Source: Rhexocercosporidium sp. MPI-PUGE-AT-0058
Lineage: Eukaryota > Ascomycota > Leotiomycetes > Helotiales
Length of the DNA stretch: 64,000 bases
Direction: 5' to 3'
NCBI GenBank assembly: GCA_020746875.1
Contig: JAGTJL010000012.1
Span: 806,001-870,000, forward strand
Part shown: one piece after another, positions 42,276 to 53,754 of the stretch
How positions within the stretch are numbered: position 1 is the first letter of the stretch
Layout: each line of letters opens with the position of its first letter
Program-made: the position numbers and the translations under genes
The notes under the pieces: generated by a model
What the model was told of the DNA's origin: nothing
Databases searched by the model: none
What the model saw: only the letters and a program-made list of their open reading frames with translations

Positions 42276-43166
42276 ATGTTTCCAGGTTTTAAAGAATTCG
42301 ACATCGCCGTTACCCCCGAGGTCACCATTCATGGAATCCGGGCCGGCGATGGACCACCGCTCCTCCTTCTCCACGGCTTCCCTCAAACCCACCACATCTG
42401 GCACAAAGTAACACCCGAACTCATGAAATCCTTCACCGTCGTAGCCATTGATCTTCGAGGGTACGGTTCGTCCTCCAAACCCCCCTCAACAACCTCCGAC
42501 TCGCACAAAGCATACTCCAAATCCGCCATGGGAGCCGACTGCCTCGCCGTGATGTCGTCCCTCGGCTATCCGAGATTCAGCATCTTATCCCATGACCGTG
42601 GCGCGAGGATCGCTTTCAAATTATCAGTCGACCATCCCGAGGTCGTGGAGAAACTCATGATGTTGGATATCGCGCCTACGCTTGCCATGTTCGAGAAGAC
42701 GGATCAGTTCTTCGCTACGGCTTATTGGCATTGGTTCTGGCTCATCCAACCTGCGCCATTCCCTGAGAAGCTGATGATGAGTGACCCGGAACTTTTCAAG
42801 GAGAAGTTCTTTGGTGGTGGATATGCGGGCAAGGGGGGTTTTATTGATGAAAAGGCTATGGGGGAGTACATGGGCATGTTTAGGGATGAGGCGGGTGTGC
42901 ATGCTATGTGTGAGGACTATAGGGCTGCGGCGACCATTGATCTTGTTGAGGCGAGGAGGGACAGGGAGGAGGGGAGGAAGATCAAGTGTCCGGTCCGAGT
43001 GCTTTGGGGGGACAAGGGGGTGATTGAGAAGAGTTTTGATTGTTTGGAGGAGTGGAGGAGTGTTTCTGATGGGGAGGTGAGCGGGGAGAGTGTGCCTGCG
43101 GGGCATTATATTGCGGAGGAAGTGCCGGAAATCTTGCTGAAGCATGTCAAGGAGTTTTTCGGATAG
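42276..43166 (+). CDS. haloacetate (fluoroacetate) dehalogenase-like alpha/beta hydrolase
   Basis: Alpha/beta hydrolase of the epoxide hydrolase/haloacetate dehalogenase group, 296 residues, no introns. Numbered from the ATG at 42276: oxyanion motif LLHGFPQTHHIWHK (32-44), nucleophile elbow SHDRGAR with Asp107 plus Arg108 and Arg111, halide-pocket YWHWFW with His152-Trp153, Tyr215 in EDYRAAAT, and the catalytic His277 in AGHYIAEE. These match the residue set known for bacterial fluoroacetate dehalogenases (Asp110, Arg111, Arg114, His155, Trp156, Tyr219, His280). Defluorination or dechlorination of haloacetates is therefore plausible, but unproven. The ATG at 42276 (AACAATG) is in better context than the in-frame one at 42228. 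Codons shift from C-ending to G-ending halfway. Confidence 0.85.
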   Translation: MFPGFKEFDIAVTPEVTIHGIRAGDGPPLLLLHGFPQTHHIWHKVTPELMKSFTVVAIDLRGYGSSSKPPSTTSDSHKAYSKSAMGADCLAVMSSLGYPRFSILSHDRGARIAFKLSVDHPEVVEKLMMLDIAPTLAMFEKTDQFFATAYWHWFWLIQPAPFPEKLMMSDPELFKEKFFGGGYAGKGGFIDEKAMGEYMGMFRDEAGVHAMCEDYRAAATIDLVEARRDREEGRKIKCPVRVLWGDKGVIEKSFDCLEEWRSVSDGEVSGESVPAGHYIAEEVPEILLKHVKEFFG

Positions 43167-43375
43167 TTCTGGGACTTGGATGGGTAGCTTCTGGAGACCA
43201 GGTGCATTCGGTGCTATTGAATCATATCCATTTGAAGGTCACAATGAAATGTGGCAATTCATGGCATTGCTAATTTGTCCTTTCCAATATCAATCAAATG
43301 CTACATTGGGTGAAATATTGATGGGACTATAGATGATCTAGTACTTCGTTATAGTGGAAGATGTTCTGCTCTTCT

Positions 43376-43781
43376 TCATGGGCCGTTGCAAACAATTCCA
43401 TCACCTGCCTAATATTCATTCTCAACCAATATCCAGAAAAGATGGGAATTCTTAGAAATTTGCAACTTACAAGTGGAAGTACGCAACAAGTAGCTTCCTT
43501 TCCTCCTTTCGAGCAAATATCCTTGAAATTAGAGATACTGTATGGCGTCACTGAAGCTAAATTACCCATCAATTAACCTCCAAATAATCATACGCCTCAC
43601 TTAAAAGACTTAACATACGAGAATCGCAATCAAGATTCGCAAGTCCCAGAGCGGAGACGGAGCAGCATTTAGGATCGCTGATGCCGTTGCAGAGTTTGAC
43701 GTATCTGCCCACCAAAGGGTTGGCGACGGTGCTGGCGACTAGGCAGCCTAGGGCGAGCATGACGAATGAAGAGCTGCGCAT
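43376..43781 (-). CDS. class II hydrophobin (three exons)
   Basis: Small secreted amphipathic protein that coats hyphae and spores at air-water interfaces. Exons 43781-43619, 43556-43471 and 43408-43376 give 93 residues. The signal peptide ends near ASTVA (residue 20). The mature part has the eight hydrophobin cysteines at 31, 39, 40, 52, 69, 78, 79 and 90. The spacing after the first pair, X11-C-X16-C-X8-CC-X10-C, is exactly class II. Key blocks are DPKCCSVSALGLANLDCDSP, KEATCCVLPL and AGDGIVCNGP. The last exon is only 11 codons including the stop. Introns use GTATGT/TTTAG and GTAAGT/ATTAG. In-frame ATGs upstream (to 43853) would place extra residues before the signal peptide and are rejected. 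Confidence 0.9.
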
Positions 43782-45225
43782 TTTGGGGGTTGGTGTTTTG
43801 GATGTGTGATTGTTATTGAAAGGATGAGAATTGATGAGCATGAGGTCTACCAAATATATATTTTTCTTGTAACTCGGTTGCTCGGTAAAGGGGTATGGCG
43901 AGAGCCGTCTGTCTTGGTGGAGACTTCTGGTGCGATGAAAGGATCTAGACCGTAATAAATGGTATCCTAAATACTATAGAGGTAGTTCATATAGGTAGAA
44001 TAGAGATATGTGTGGCTCGTGTTGCCCTAGCCATCCGTCGCAGCTAAAGATTCAATGTAAACAAACATCAATACTACGGTGGGCATCTTCCGATACATTA
44101 TCCTACCATGTCCTAGTGATTGGGGTCTCAAATGCCACGAAATTGATGTTGATATAATAGATCACAGGTTTACTCTACTCGCTTTGAGTTTCAATGTTCT
44201 CTAAGCAGTCATAAGCATGAACTCTTTTACCAAGAAGCGAGGTCAAAAATCTTGACCTAACTCCTGAAGTCTCACTCACCGAAAACAATATCCATCTCTT
44301 ATATATAACTAAATAACCAGCTTTTCTGTCCTCTAGTCTCCACACTGGTGCATGTAGTCTGCGAGAGCAAATTTCGTTAAGCTACCTGTAGGTGGTGAAG
44401 GCAATAGGCCAGCTTCAGAAGGAAAGTGTGGGTAAGCAAGATAGGAAAAACGCTAGATAGTTTCATTCTTTCCTAACCGAAACCATCGTTAAAGTAGGGA
44501 TGACAAGAATTTCAGATTCGGAAAATAATGAGCGAGAAAGAAAGACAGAAATAAAAAGCTTCAAAAATGCCCTGCGAAGGGCGTTTTCTATCGATCGCTC
44601 GAGTGACTAGTTCGAAGTTTTTGCTGTTCTTACCTTTTATTTATTTTTGCCTCGGTTGGATAATTTTTTTTTTGGATAGAACGTTGGTTTTGGGTCTGCC
44701 AAGATGATTGATTTGCCGAGAACTGACTGATTTCGCATCGATAATGTTGTCCGATGTTTGTTGAGGCTCAAGAGCATATATAATGGTAAGAGGGGATAAC
44801 TGGAAAGCCAACCAACAACAAAAAGAGATCGTATACTCACATGAGGAGCAAACTCGAGCTGTGCCTACAAATTTTGCCCCTAGGTAAAATTTGCCGGGTC
44901 TTAGTCGTGTGAAAACAATTGGCTGTCAAGGTGCCATAGATCAAAATTGTGTTGTTTGTTTTGACATCGGGAAATATCCACCAGCTAGGCGAGCCAGCAA
45001 TTGCCCCCGCACGCCCCACCTAGACTTTTGCCTCCCGATTCCGTCTTCTCGATCATCATTGATATATGGTCATGACGTACTCGAGATAACATGCTGGGCA
45101 TCTGCACTCCACATGTAGTACAACAAGCTCCAGATGTTCCTGGAATGTAAGTTAAGCAAGAGTTCCATTTCTGATTTGCCAAACTTCATCTCTTAATATC
45201 GTTATCCCTTCCAAAAACTCCCACA
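43782..45225. other. 1.4-kb AT-rich intergenic region
   Basis: Promoter of the hydrophobin plus upstream DNA of the mitochondrial-type gene. AT-rich at 44160-44340 and 44630-44700 (T-runs). No supported gene. Confidence 0.4.
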
Positions 45226-45970
45226 ATGCCTCTGCTTCGCCCATACGCAGCTTTTTCAAGCTTCAACCGACGAGTAGCTCCTCGTACCATCCTCCAGCCA
45301 CCTGCAGCTCGACCTATTTCCTCAACATGTCCACGATTTGCCCAGGGCTACGGAGACGGAGAGGGAGATCCTAGAGGAGAGAATCCTCAAGATCAAGGTG
45401 CTTCGAACGGCACCAAGCACAACGCAGAGCATCCAGGGCCAGCACCACCCGCTGAAGGAAAGGGTACTGGAGCCGGACCTACAAAAGGCGGTGCATCGCC
45501 AGAGGATGCTTCAGCGCAATCGGGAGGATCGAGAAGCAAAGAGGCAAAGGAGACTGGATCGAGTCCAACTGGAGGGAAGGTCGGAAACAGTGGAGGTAAG
45601 AGCAGCAGCAGCAGCGGCGGCCCTGAAGAGAAGAACAAGGATGGAGCTTCACCCAAACTCGCCGACGATAATGTTCCTGGCTCGAGCAATTCCAAGGAGA
45701 AGCAGGCGGAAGTTGAGCAGCACGTACGTGTTAGCAGCGAGCTCATTTCATCCTCAAAACATCCCTCTATGTTGTCATCGAGTATTCATCAATGCTAAAG
45801 TTTTGCTTTTTTTAGAATAAGGAATTCGAAAAGGGTCATGATAGAGCGCCTCCTGCTGCTGAGGACAAGGTTGACAAGAAGTTCTGGCAGGGTGAGATTT
45901 GGTCTGGGAAGTTTACAGAGACGGGTGCTAATGTTATCTAGGAAAAGGAGGATCGGCCGATCATGAGTAG
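45226..45970 (+). CDS. conserved fungal protein, probably mitochondrial, unknown function (three exons)
   Basis: Exons 45226-45723, 45816-45891 and 45942-45970 give 200 residues. The N-terminus (MPLLRPYAAFSSFNRRVAPR) is Arg/Ser/Ala-rich and acid-free, typical of a mitochondrial presequence, and a likely processing point lies before QGYGDGEGDPRGENPQDQGA. That Gly/Asp/Pro-rich block and GSRSKEAKETGSSPTGGKVG look familiar from other ascomycetes. The middle is low complexity (Ser/Gly/Glu). The C-terminus FEKGHDRAPPAAEDKVDKKF is ordered-looking and ends GKGGSADHE. Introns are GT-AG with phases 0 and 1. The reaction or partner is unknown. Confidence 0.7.
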
Positions 45971-46744
45971 ATGTAGTTTTATGGGATGGATGATGGTCAA
46001 CACTTTTTGTATTTGTACGTGAGTGCCTTTCATACAGGGTTGGGCATTCCGCCAATCTGCTATCAAATTTGAAATGAATTGAAACCTTGCATTACAAAAC
46101 GTGCAACTTGTTACTAGCTTAAGCACCATTCTTATGGAAAGTGAGAAGACATAGACAGAACATTAGACAAATCGTAAAATCCCTTCATTGACTTTCCGAT
46201 CTCCAGCAACCACCTACACATGCATCTCCAGCTCCAGCTCCAGCCACATGTGATATTGCCAAGGCCCGTGCCCGGTGGAGAGTGGCTTGTGCGACAGGGG
46301 TATGAGCATATGACATCAGTGCTGAAGGCGGGGAACCGCAAGCATGGAGCTCGTTGGATGCCAAAGTGAACAAGTGCATGTTTTAGCTCCGTCTACCTTA
46401 CCGTACAGACCAGCCACAGATTCCTCTCAAAGGAAATCTCTGCAGGTGTTTGCCGTGTTTGTTTGTTCTGCGGTGCTTTTACTCCGGCTCCGACATGTGG
46501 CACTGAGAGACAGGGCAGGGCACAAAGAACCAGCTAACGCGTTACGTCACTGCCATTCTAGACGTTCCTTAGCGAACGACGACATCGATTTTCCACCTCC
46601 AGCCACATCAACAACTCCTTCTCCTTCTCCTCTTCCCTTCCATTTCCTCCTCCACCACCGCAACTCTGTCACAAACTATCTTGACAGAACTGCTACACTG
46701 AACACTTCAAACTACGACACACATAACTGAAGTCTTCAATCAAG
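45971..46744. promoter_or_regulatory. ISH1 upstream region
   Basis: 774 bp. The last 150 bp is CT/CA-rich (CTCCTTCTCCTTCTCCTC), a typical leader. No gene. Confidence 0.4.
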
Positions 46745-48944
46745 ATGAAGTTCTTCTCGCAGCTCCTTGTGCTGGGTCTTGCTGCGGAGGCAACCGTTGC
46801 TAGCAGCTGGTTTAGCAAATCTGGTATGTTTATTTTCTTACAACGACGTGTTTCGATTTATCCTACTTCACCGACCAGATTTTGGGGCTTCAACAAGCTC
46901 GATACAGCATCATGGAGCTTCAATCTTGCTCGTGAATGCTTTTACTTCTCAGCTAAGAAAAACCTGATGGTGCTTCATCACGTCATATTACCTGTTGCAC
47001 AAGCTCTGCGAACAGTCTACTGACGCCATCCTTCTATAGTCTACAACAAATGGCACGAAACCGAGCTTGAGAGATGGCTGTCCGACCACAACGTCCCTTA
47101 CCCTTCTCCATATGATCGGGCCCAGCTTGAGACTGCGGTTAAGGAGAACTGGCAAACCAAAGTCTCTCAGCCATACAGTGACTGGGATTCCGCTCAGCTC
47201 AGCGCCTACCTAAAGCAGAAGGGTGTTGAAACCAAGGACGCTGCCGCAGATAACACTGAGGGTCTCGTCGCTCAGGTCAAGAAGTATTGGTACGAGACTG
47301 AGGACAAGGCTGAGGACGCATGGTCGAGTGTTCGAGATTGGATCTTTGATAGGTATGAATTTCTATCGAGAGTTTTGCTAGAATATTTGCTCATACTTCA
47401 TAGCTGGACCGAGTCACAACTCAAGGCCTTTGCGGACAAGCATGGCATCCCAGTTCCTCAACCCCGCGCTAGAGATACTCTTCTCCAGAAAGTACGCTCC
47501 AACTACGAGTCCGTCGCCCAAAAGGCTGGTGAGACTGCTGCATACCCTGGTAACTGGCTCTACCAATCTTGGTCCGAGTCTGGTGAGTACATCCGTTAAG
47601 CTGCAATCTGAACGCCCTAACCCATCATAGATCTCAAGGAGTGGCTTGATACCCGCGGAATTCCAGCTCCTCAACCAACTACTCGTGACAAATTGATTGC
47701 CAGTGTTCGCCGTAACTCTCGTATTGCAAGCTTGAGAGCCGCCGACCTGCAGGCTTCCGCCTCCAAGTCTGCTGCCGCCGCTGCCGAAACTTTGAGCGAC
47801 AAGCTTCTTGACTCTTGGTCTGATTCGCGTAAGCATTCACGATTCAACGTGGATATTACTCGCTAACAAAGAAACAGAAATCAAGGAGTGGGCCGATAAG
47901 AATGGCATCAAGGTCCCACAAGGAAGCCGAAGAAACGAGCTGTTAGCAATTGCTCGCAAGCACCGTGCTCAACTCACTGGAGATAATGTTTCATACTCTG
48001 CAAAGAGCGCTGCAAGTAAGGCTAGCCAATCTGGAGCATCTGCCTTTGGAGCTGCTACTACCCGTGCTGGAAACGAACATGCCAAGGCAACTGATGATGC
48101 AGCATTGAAGGCGGAAGATTTGTTCAACAAGGCTATTGGTACCTGGAGCGAGGTAGGAAATCTGTTCTCGTTATATATGTTATGCTAACATTTACAGACT
48201 CGCCTTAAGGCATATCTTGATGCTCGCGGCGTTCCAGTACCACAAAGCGGCAAGAAGGACGAGCTCCTAGCTGCCGTTCGTCTGAACAGACACAAGGCCG
48301 CCACTGGTTGGTCTGCGTGGACTTTCGATACCTGGACTGTCGATAACCTGAAGAAATACCTCGCTTCCTCCGGAAACAAGGCCGCAGAGAAGGCCGGCAA
48401 GCAAGCTGATGCTAGTCGTGAACAGTTGATGTCTGCTGCTCAAGATGCCTACGCCTCTGCTTCCAAGACTGGTGGTGTTGGCTTCGCCTCAGTCACTTCA
48501 TACCTCGCTAAGCAAACCGACTCTGCGAAGGACTCCATGTTCGACACCTGGTCCGAGTCGGAGCTCAAGAACTACCTTGACTCTTATGGATTTGATGTTC
48601 CTCAAGGATCAACCAAGAACCAGCTCATCGCTTACGCCCGTAATTCAAGAAATTACTTCCAATACGGCACAACTACCCCGCAAGGAACTCTTTGGGCCAA
48701 ACTCGCCAACGCTTTTGAGTACGTCAAGTCTCAATTGAGCATTGGTGCTGCTTCAGGACGCAAGTATGCCGAGGAACAAGGTGAGAAGGGTGCGGATGCT
48801 GTTAAGGAAGGAGCGTAAGTCATATCCCTGATCCCGAAACATTTGCGCAAAGCACATACTAATATTGTAATCAGTACCTATGCCAGCCACCGTGCCGGCG
48901 AGGCTGCCCAAAAGGCAGGAGACCGCATCAAGGAGGAGCTCTAG
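46745..48944 (+). CDS. ISH1: Ish1/Msc1-type stress-responsive nuclear-envelope protein, eight repeats (seven exons)
   Basis: Ish1 of S. pombe is a nuclear-envelope protein induced by stress, and Msc1 is its budding-yeast relative. Exons 46745-46823, 47040-47352, 47404-47582, 47631-47828, 47878-48152, 48198-48814 and 48875-48944 give 576 residues. The N-terminus is a signal peptide (MKFFSQLLVLGLAAEATVAS). I count eight Ish1 repeats of the form W-x-E/D-x-x-L-K-x-(Y/W/F)-L-x-x-x-G-(I/V)-x-V-P-Q, for example WTESQLKAFADKHGIPVPQ, WSESDLKEWLDTRGIPAPQ, WSETRLKAYLDARGVPVPQ and WSESELKNYLDSYGFDVPQ. Ala/Ser-rich linkers separate the later repeats. The first intron (216 bp) is much longer than the others (48-60 bp). 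All junctions keep frame. Confidence 0.92.
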
Positions 48945-49940
48945 ATTAATATAGGATGTAGGTTAACATGATGAATGACGAATGATCGTGTATTACATCT
49001 TCCGAGCGTTTGCTTTCTTCAGTGGAGTCGTGGTGGAATGGGGCTTCTTTTAGTGAATTGGCAAGCTTCGTACTTCGGCCTGGGAATTGAAAAGAGACAG
49101 TAATAAGATGATTTGACTTGTACTCCGTACTCCTACCAGTGTCTTTCGATGTATCTTTCGTGCTTCTCCATGCTGTGCTCATCCACCAACCAATGGGGAA
49201 ATTTAGAAAGTGACGTCTCGATTCAGTATAACATAACTATACCCACCCTTAATGTACAACAGTGGTCTATCTGCATGTTACAAGGATAAAGGTATGGTGA
49301 AAGTAATGTTTGGTAAATCCGAAATGAAATCGAAGTCCCGAACGCTCAGCAACAAGCACAATGTCGTCGTTGCCAAGGGTCTCCAGACATGTCCAGCGTT
49401 CCATTCGCAAGCAAGTCGAATCCTGGTTTTGTTCTTGGTTAATCCCCAGCCAATGAAGGCTTATGGATCCCCAAGAACCCCAGAGAGGGTTCCTGATCGA
49501 GATGTCTCCGAGCCGCCTCTTAAAACACGCCATTGGCCCCCAGCCCTGCTACTGCCCTGCCACTCGCAGGGGATAAACAGTGGTTGGAGGGATGGATAAT
49601 AGACCGATGATGTAAGGTCCAGCCAGCAGCTTGATTGTGGCGACCGTCCCTTGGTCGGTCGGTCGGTCGCATTTCATTACACTTGAAGACTTGCTTGCTG
49701 GCTAGACTGCTAGATCAGGTGTTCGTTCCTTCGTGTGTGAGAGAGAACGCGCTTTTGAAGCTTCCCTTTCGCTGTTATTGTTTCAATTCGATCCAAGCTT
49801 ACTTGCTTACTTACTTTCTGCACGTCGACTGAATTGATTAGATGCTTGTATCTGCCATTATCGTTACTCTTATCTGCTGAGAGAATACGATCGACCGTGC
49901 GTTGCGGCGCTGAATTGGATACTGGGCCAAACCCGCGAAT
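48945..49940. other. 1-kb intergenic between ISH1 and the kelch gene
   Basis: 3' flank of ISH1 and leader/promoter of the kelch gene. A GGTC microsatellite lies at 49653-49668. No supported gene. Confidence 0.4.
49653..49668 (+). repeat. (GGTC)4 microsatellite
   Basis: Four GGTC/GGTCGGTC units. Confidence 0.75.
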
Positions 49941-52804
49941 ATGGAATCCTTCTCCCACGATATTGTCTCCCAAGGTCCTCCTGAGCGGGGGAGACTCGGA
50001 CGCCCGTCATTCAGCTCCCAGAAGACGGCAGACCGCTTACGGGAGTGCGAGCGCAGACCTTCGATAACGACTGGGCAGAAGAAGATAAAACAGCAGAGGC
50101 GGTCGGTGTTCAGAGAGGAGGGGCTGGATGATTTGAGTAGGAGCGTGTATCACGGTGGACCGGATATCGATCTGAGATTTCTGCATGAGGCTGATGAGGA
50201 CGTGCATAAGAGGGAGGCGGAGGAGGTGGATGGGAAGCATGAGGGTGTTTTGAGGGAGAGTAGGCAGGGTGAGAATGTTAGGATGGATGGCGGGGGAGAG
50301 AGAGCAGGTGGCCAGTCGTGGTATTCGAAGCTGGGGAGGGGATCGAGACCGGTCATCAAGAGCTCTGCGACTGCTCCGCCTGGATCGTTCTCCTCCATTC
50401 CTCGAGTAGCGCTGATTGCTTTCCTGATCGCGGTTGTGGTGCCTGGGTTTCGATATAGTGGGGGAAAGGATAAGGTTAATATTGGCGGTGCGGATGCTGG
50501 TGTTATTAGGACGGCGGAGTTGGTGGATAATGCGTCGACTATCGAGGGGAGGGCGAATAGTCCTACTTCTACGTGTACGAGGTGGGCTCATCAGAGTAAG
50601 TCTATGGTTTCCTATTTTGGCTGAAACTATTAGGAGAAGTGCTGACGAGATTAGTTGCGAATGTGAATGGGACGGTATATATCTATGGGGGTCAGGCAAA
50701 GTCAACAAGTGGGCAAACAACAGATACATGGAGTGAGTAAACCATGAATTCGACATGAAGCTATTTACTAAGGATTTCTTCAGACAATAATTTCCTGACA
50801 TTAGACCTTACCAAGACCTGGAGCAGAGACGATCCCGCATTAAAGGGCCTTCCTCAGCCATCGGGTCCTCCAGCTGTATCCATGGGATCATTGTGGCACT
50901 CTTACACCTCACTGTTTCTCTACGGAGGAGAGTTCTCCGACAATCCACCAATATCACCCCTCCCCGTCTCAACATGGGAATACGACATTAAAGCCGCCAA
51001 ATGGATAGAATGGGAGAACCCAAAGACATCTACCGGAAACCACTCCGAAGTAGGCGACATGCCTGTCCAGCGATCCGCAGAGGGCGCTGGGTTGAGTGTA
51101 CCGGAATTGGGGAAGAGTTGGTATTTCGGTGGCCATTTGGATCTGTATACCACGGAGGGCTGGTCCAATCAGATTGCTAGGGTGTATCTCAGGAGCATGC
51201 TGGAGTTTACGCATCCTGGATATGCGAATAGTGGTGTTCACTCGCTGGGCAGCACGAATGCTGCGCCTCAAGGGGGTGTTTATCGGAATATCACTGAAGG
51301 TGGCTTGCAAGATTCGGCTGGGTTCACTGAAAGGGCTGATGGTGCACTTGTGTATATTCCTGGTTGGGGAGACGAGGGTATCGTGTTGGGTTTGGCTGGG
51401 GGTACTAATGAAAGCTTCGTAAGTTCTCTAGCCTGTGCAAGCTCATGTGGTTGCTAATAGTCTCAGACTGAGATGAACACCATTGATATCTACGACGTTG
51501 CGAACAGTACCTGGTACAAACAAGCTACGTCTGGAGAAAGCCCTCCCATTAGGGTCAATCCATGTATCGGTGTCGTAGCAGCACCAGACGGAACCTCATT
51601 CCAAGTCCATCTATACGGTGGACAGAATCTCATCCCGTTCGGAAGTCAAGTTCAGTATTCCGACATGTGGATCCTGACAATCCCCTCTTTCACCTGGATT
51701 CAGGTCCATATGGACGGACAATCGCAACCGGCAGCTCGAGCTGGCCATCAATGTACGATGTGGGATGGGCAGCTGGTCGTCATAGGCGGTTACGTGGGAA
51801 AAGACATATCGTGCGACAGTCCAGGAATCTTCGTCTTCAACGCTTCCTCGCTCCAATGGCAAAACAACTTCGTCTCACTGTCCTCATCTTCTTCCTCCGA
51901 CTCTTCTGGTACACCAGGGGCACCCGGGTCGGGGTCTTTCAGCGATGTCGAAGATCAAGGATACTCCATCATCCAAGGATCACGAGGCTACCAAGTCCCA
52001 GCTCTCGTACAATCTGTGATCGGCGGGTCTTCCCAAGGAGGAGCAACAGCCACCTCACCAGCCGTAGGTGCAGCAACAGCAGGACCTATCGCAACCGGCA
52101 AACCGCCAACCTTCACAGTCACCCAATCCGGCTCAATAGTAACACAAACCGCCTCACCTGGGACCGGATCCGGCTCCTCCAACGGCGCCGAAGCCAAAAA
52201 GTCAGGAACGAACGTCGGCGCCGTAGTAGCAGGCGTCATAGCCGGCCTCCTCGCCATCCTAGCAGCATACCTCGCATTCTGTACCTGGCTGTACAGAAAG
52301 CAGTTGAAGCTGTATAAGAACCACGTAGCAATGGCGCAACGGACCGCTTTCACGAATAGTCCCGATAATGCGATGTGGAGCTCTGAGGCTGGCTCTGAGA
52401 ATCTCGCTGCTGTGAGGAGTAATGAGAAACCTCCTGGTGTGGTCTTGGGGCCATTCGGGACGGACATTGGAGGTGGTGGTGGGACAGCTAGCTCGAGTGT
52501 TGGACGGTCGTCTACGGGCTCAAGACTCACGCCTGGAAGTAATGTGATTGGGGAGAGTAGTAGTGCTCATGGGAGTGCTGGGTATGGAGGGGGATACATG
52601 CCTGGCGGGAGGTATGGGAGGATGAGTGAGGGTGATGAGGGGGCTGAGTATTTGGGTGCATCGAATCCGGGGAGTTATGGAAGGCCTGGAGGAAGTCAGA
52701 CGGCACACTCTAGTGTGGAGGATTTGCTTGGGGGCCAGGAACCGAGTTTCTTTGCTGTGGTGTTGAATCCTAGAAGGACGTTGAGGGTTGTGAATCTGGA
52801 TTGA
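49941..52804 (+). CDS. kelch-repeat transmembrane protein, 901 aa (four exons)
   Basis: Exons 49941-50595, 50655-50732, 50784-51418 and 51467-52804, all GT-AG. Residues 1-150 are a hydrophilic Arg/Glu-rich cytosolic tail. Residues about 153-170 (PRVALIAFLIAVVVPGF) form a first membrane segment, not a cleavable signal at the start. The ectodomain carries kelch blades: ANVNGTVYIYGGQ, SLWHSYTSLFLYGGEF, SVPELGKSWYFGGH, DEGIVLGLAGGTN, FQVHLYGGQNLIP and MWDGQLVVIGGYV. A Ser/Thr/Gly-rich stalk follows, then a second helix (about 705-731, VGAVVAGVIAGLLAILAAYL) and a Gly/Ser-rich cytosolic tail. Fungal relatives usually start with a signal peptide near the first blade, so the long N-terminal extension is odd and an internal start should be considered. 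The role (cell-surface sensing or morphogenesis) is unknown. Confidence 0.82.
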
Positions 52805-53200
52805 GGGGTTTGATATTAGGAACCGATGATATGGATAGGAGGATCTGATGACGTATGCTGTGTGTACGAGTCGGGAGTTTGGATATTATTTTCAAGGGTA
52901 CATTGGGATGGGGAGCAAGGCAGGCAACGAATGATACGTCGGTATGGGAAATAACTGATATGATACCCTTTTTATACCTAATATTTATAGCGCATGAATA
53001 TCACGCTCATGATTGACAAGCAATGATATGAAATGCATATATTTCTTGGAATTCTGGCTGCTGCTTGTACGTCTTTGTCTTGTCACACACTTTGCGGTGC
53101 TTCTCTACTCTGATCTCGCCTGACTTCAACCTTTATCCTCTCAATAACTAAGGCAAGCATCATGACAGTAGATAATTCAGCCAAGTTCGCATAATCGTGA
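52805..53200. other. kelch gene 3' flank
   Basis: About 400 bp, AT-rich at 52960-53045. No gene. Confidence 0.4.
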
Positions 53201-53644
53201 TTAGCAAACGTACACACAGCTTAATCCCGACTCTCCTGTTCTACTCGTTCCGCCATCCTCATCCCCAACCATACCGGAATCGAAATCGGAATCAGCACTC
53301 CTAAAGCAGCCACCGAACCCTTCTGACGCATGCCCATCCCCATCTGCATCTACGTCCTCAGCATCTCCACCCCCGCGATCCAAAACCCCCTTCAAAACTC
53401 CCAACTTCCTCCTAACCCCCTCCCAAGCCTAATTCTCCCCTCCCCTCCCCTCACCCCGCATATCAGCCCATGCTCTCGTCGCGAGTCTTAGATACTCTTC
53501 CGCCTTTCCCAACCCCCTCTCACTTTCACTTCCACTTCCACTTCCACCATCCCTCTCATTACCAACAACGTTCCCATTACCATTCTCTTTCTCACCAGTA
53601 CCTGCACCAGTTCCAGAATCAAGATACAAAAGTATAAGCGACAT
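53201..53644 (-). pseudogene. low-complexity ORF interrupted by a single in-frame TAG
   Basis: On the minus strand one reading frame runs from ATG 53644 for 71 codons to a TAG (53429-53431) and stays open in the same frame for 76 more codons to 53201. The blocks either side look related to one protein: EEYLRLATRAWADMRGEG before and AWEGVRRKLGVLKGVLDRGG after. The N-terminal part is Gly/Ser/Asn-rich and the C-terminal part Asp/Gly-rich. Explanations are a one-base pseudogene, an unseen intron, or 3' UTR of the micro-ORF upstream. No family is recognised. Confidence 0.35.
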
Positions 53645-53754
53645 ATAAACACGCTACGCTAAAAAGCAAGCTACATGTCATATAAGAAGAGGTATTTGCA
53701 TAGTTCTGTAGATTAGGAGAGTAGGGAGGGGGTACGGGAACGTGTGCCGATGTT

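Noticed and set aside
44637..45182. Minus-strand frames of 60-67 codons
   Set aside because: AT-rich or Cys/Gly-rich chance frames in the upstream region of the 45226 gene. No supporting features.
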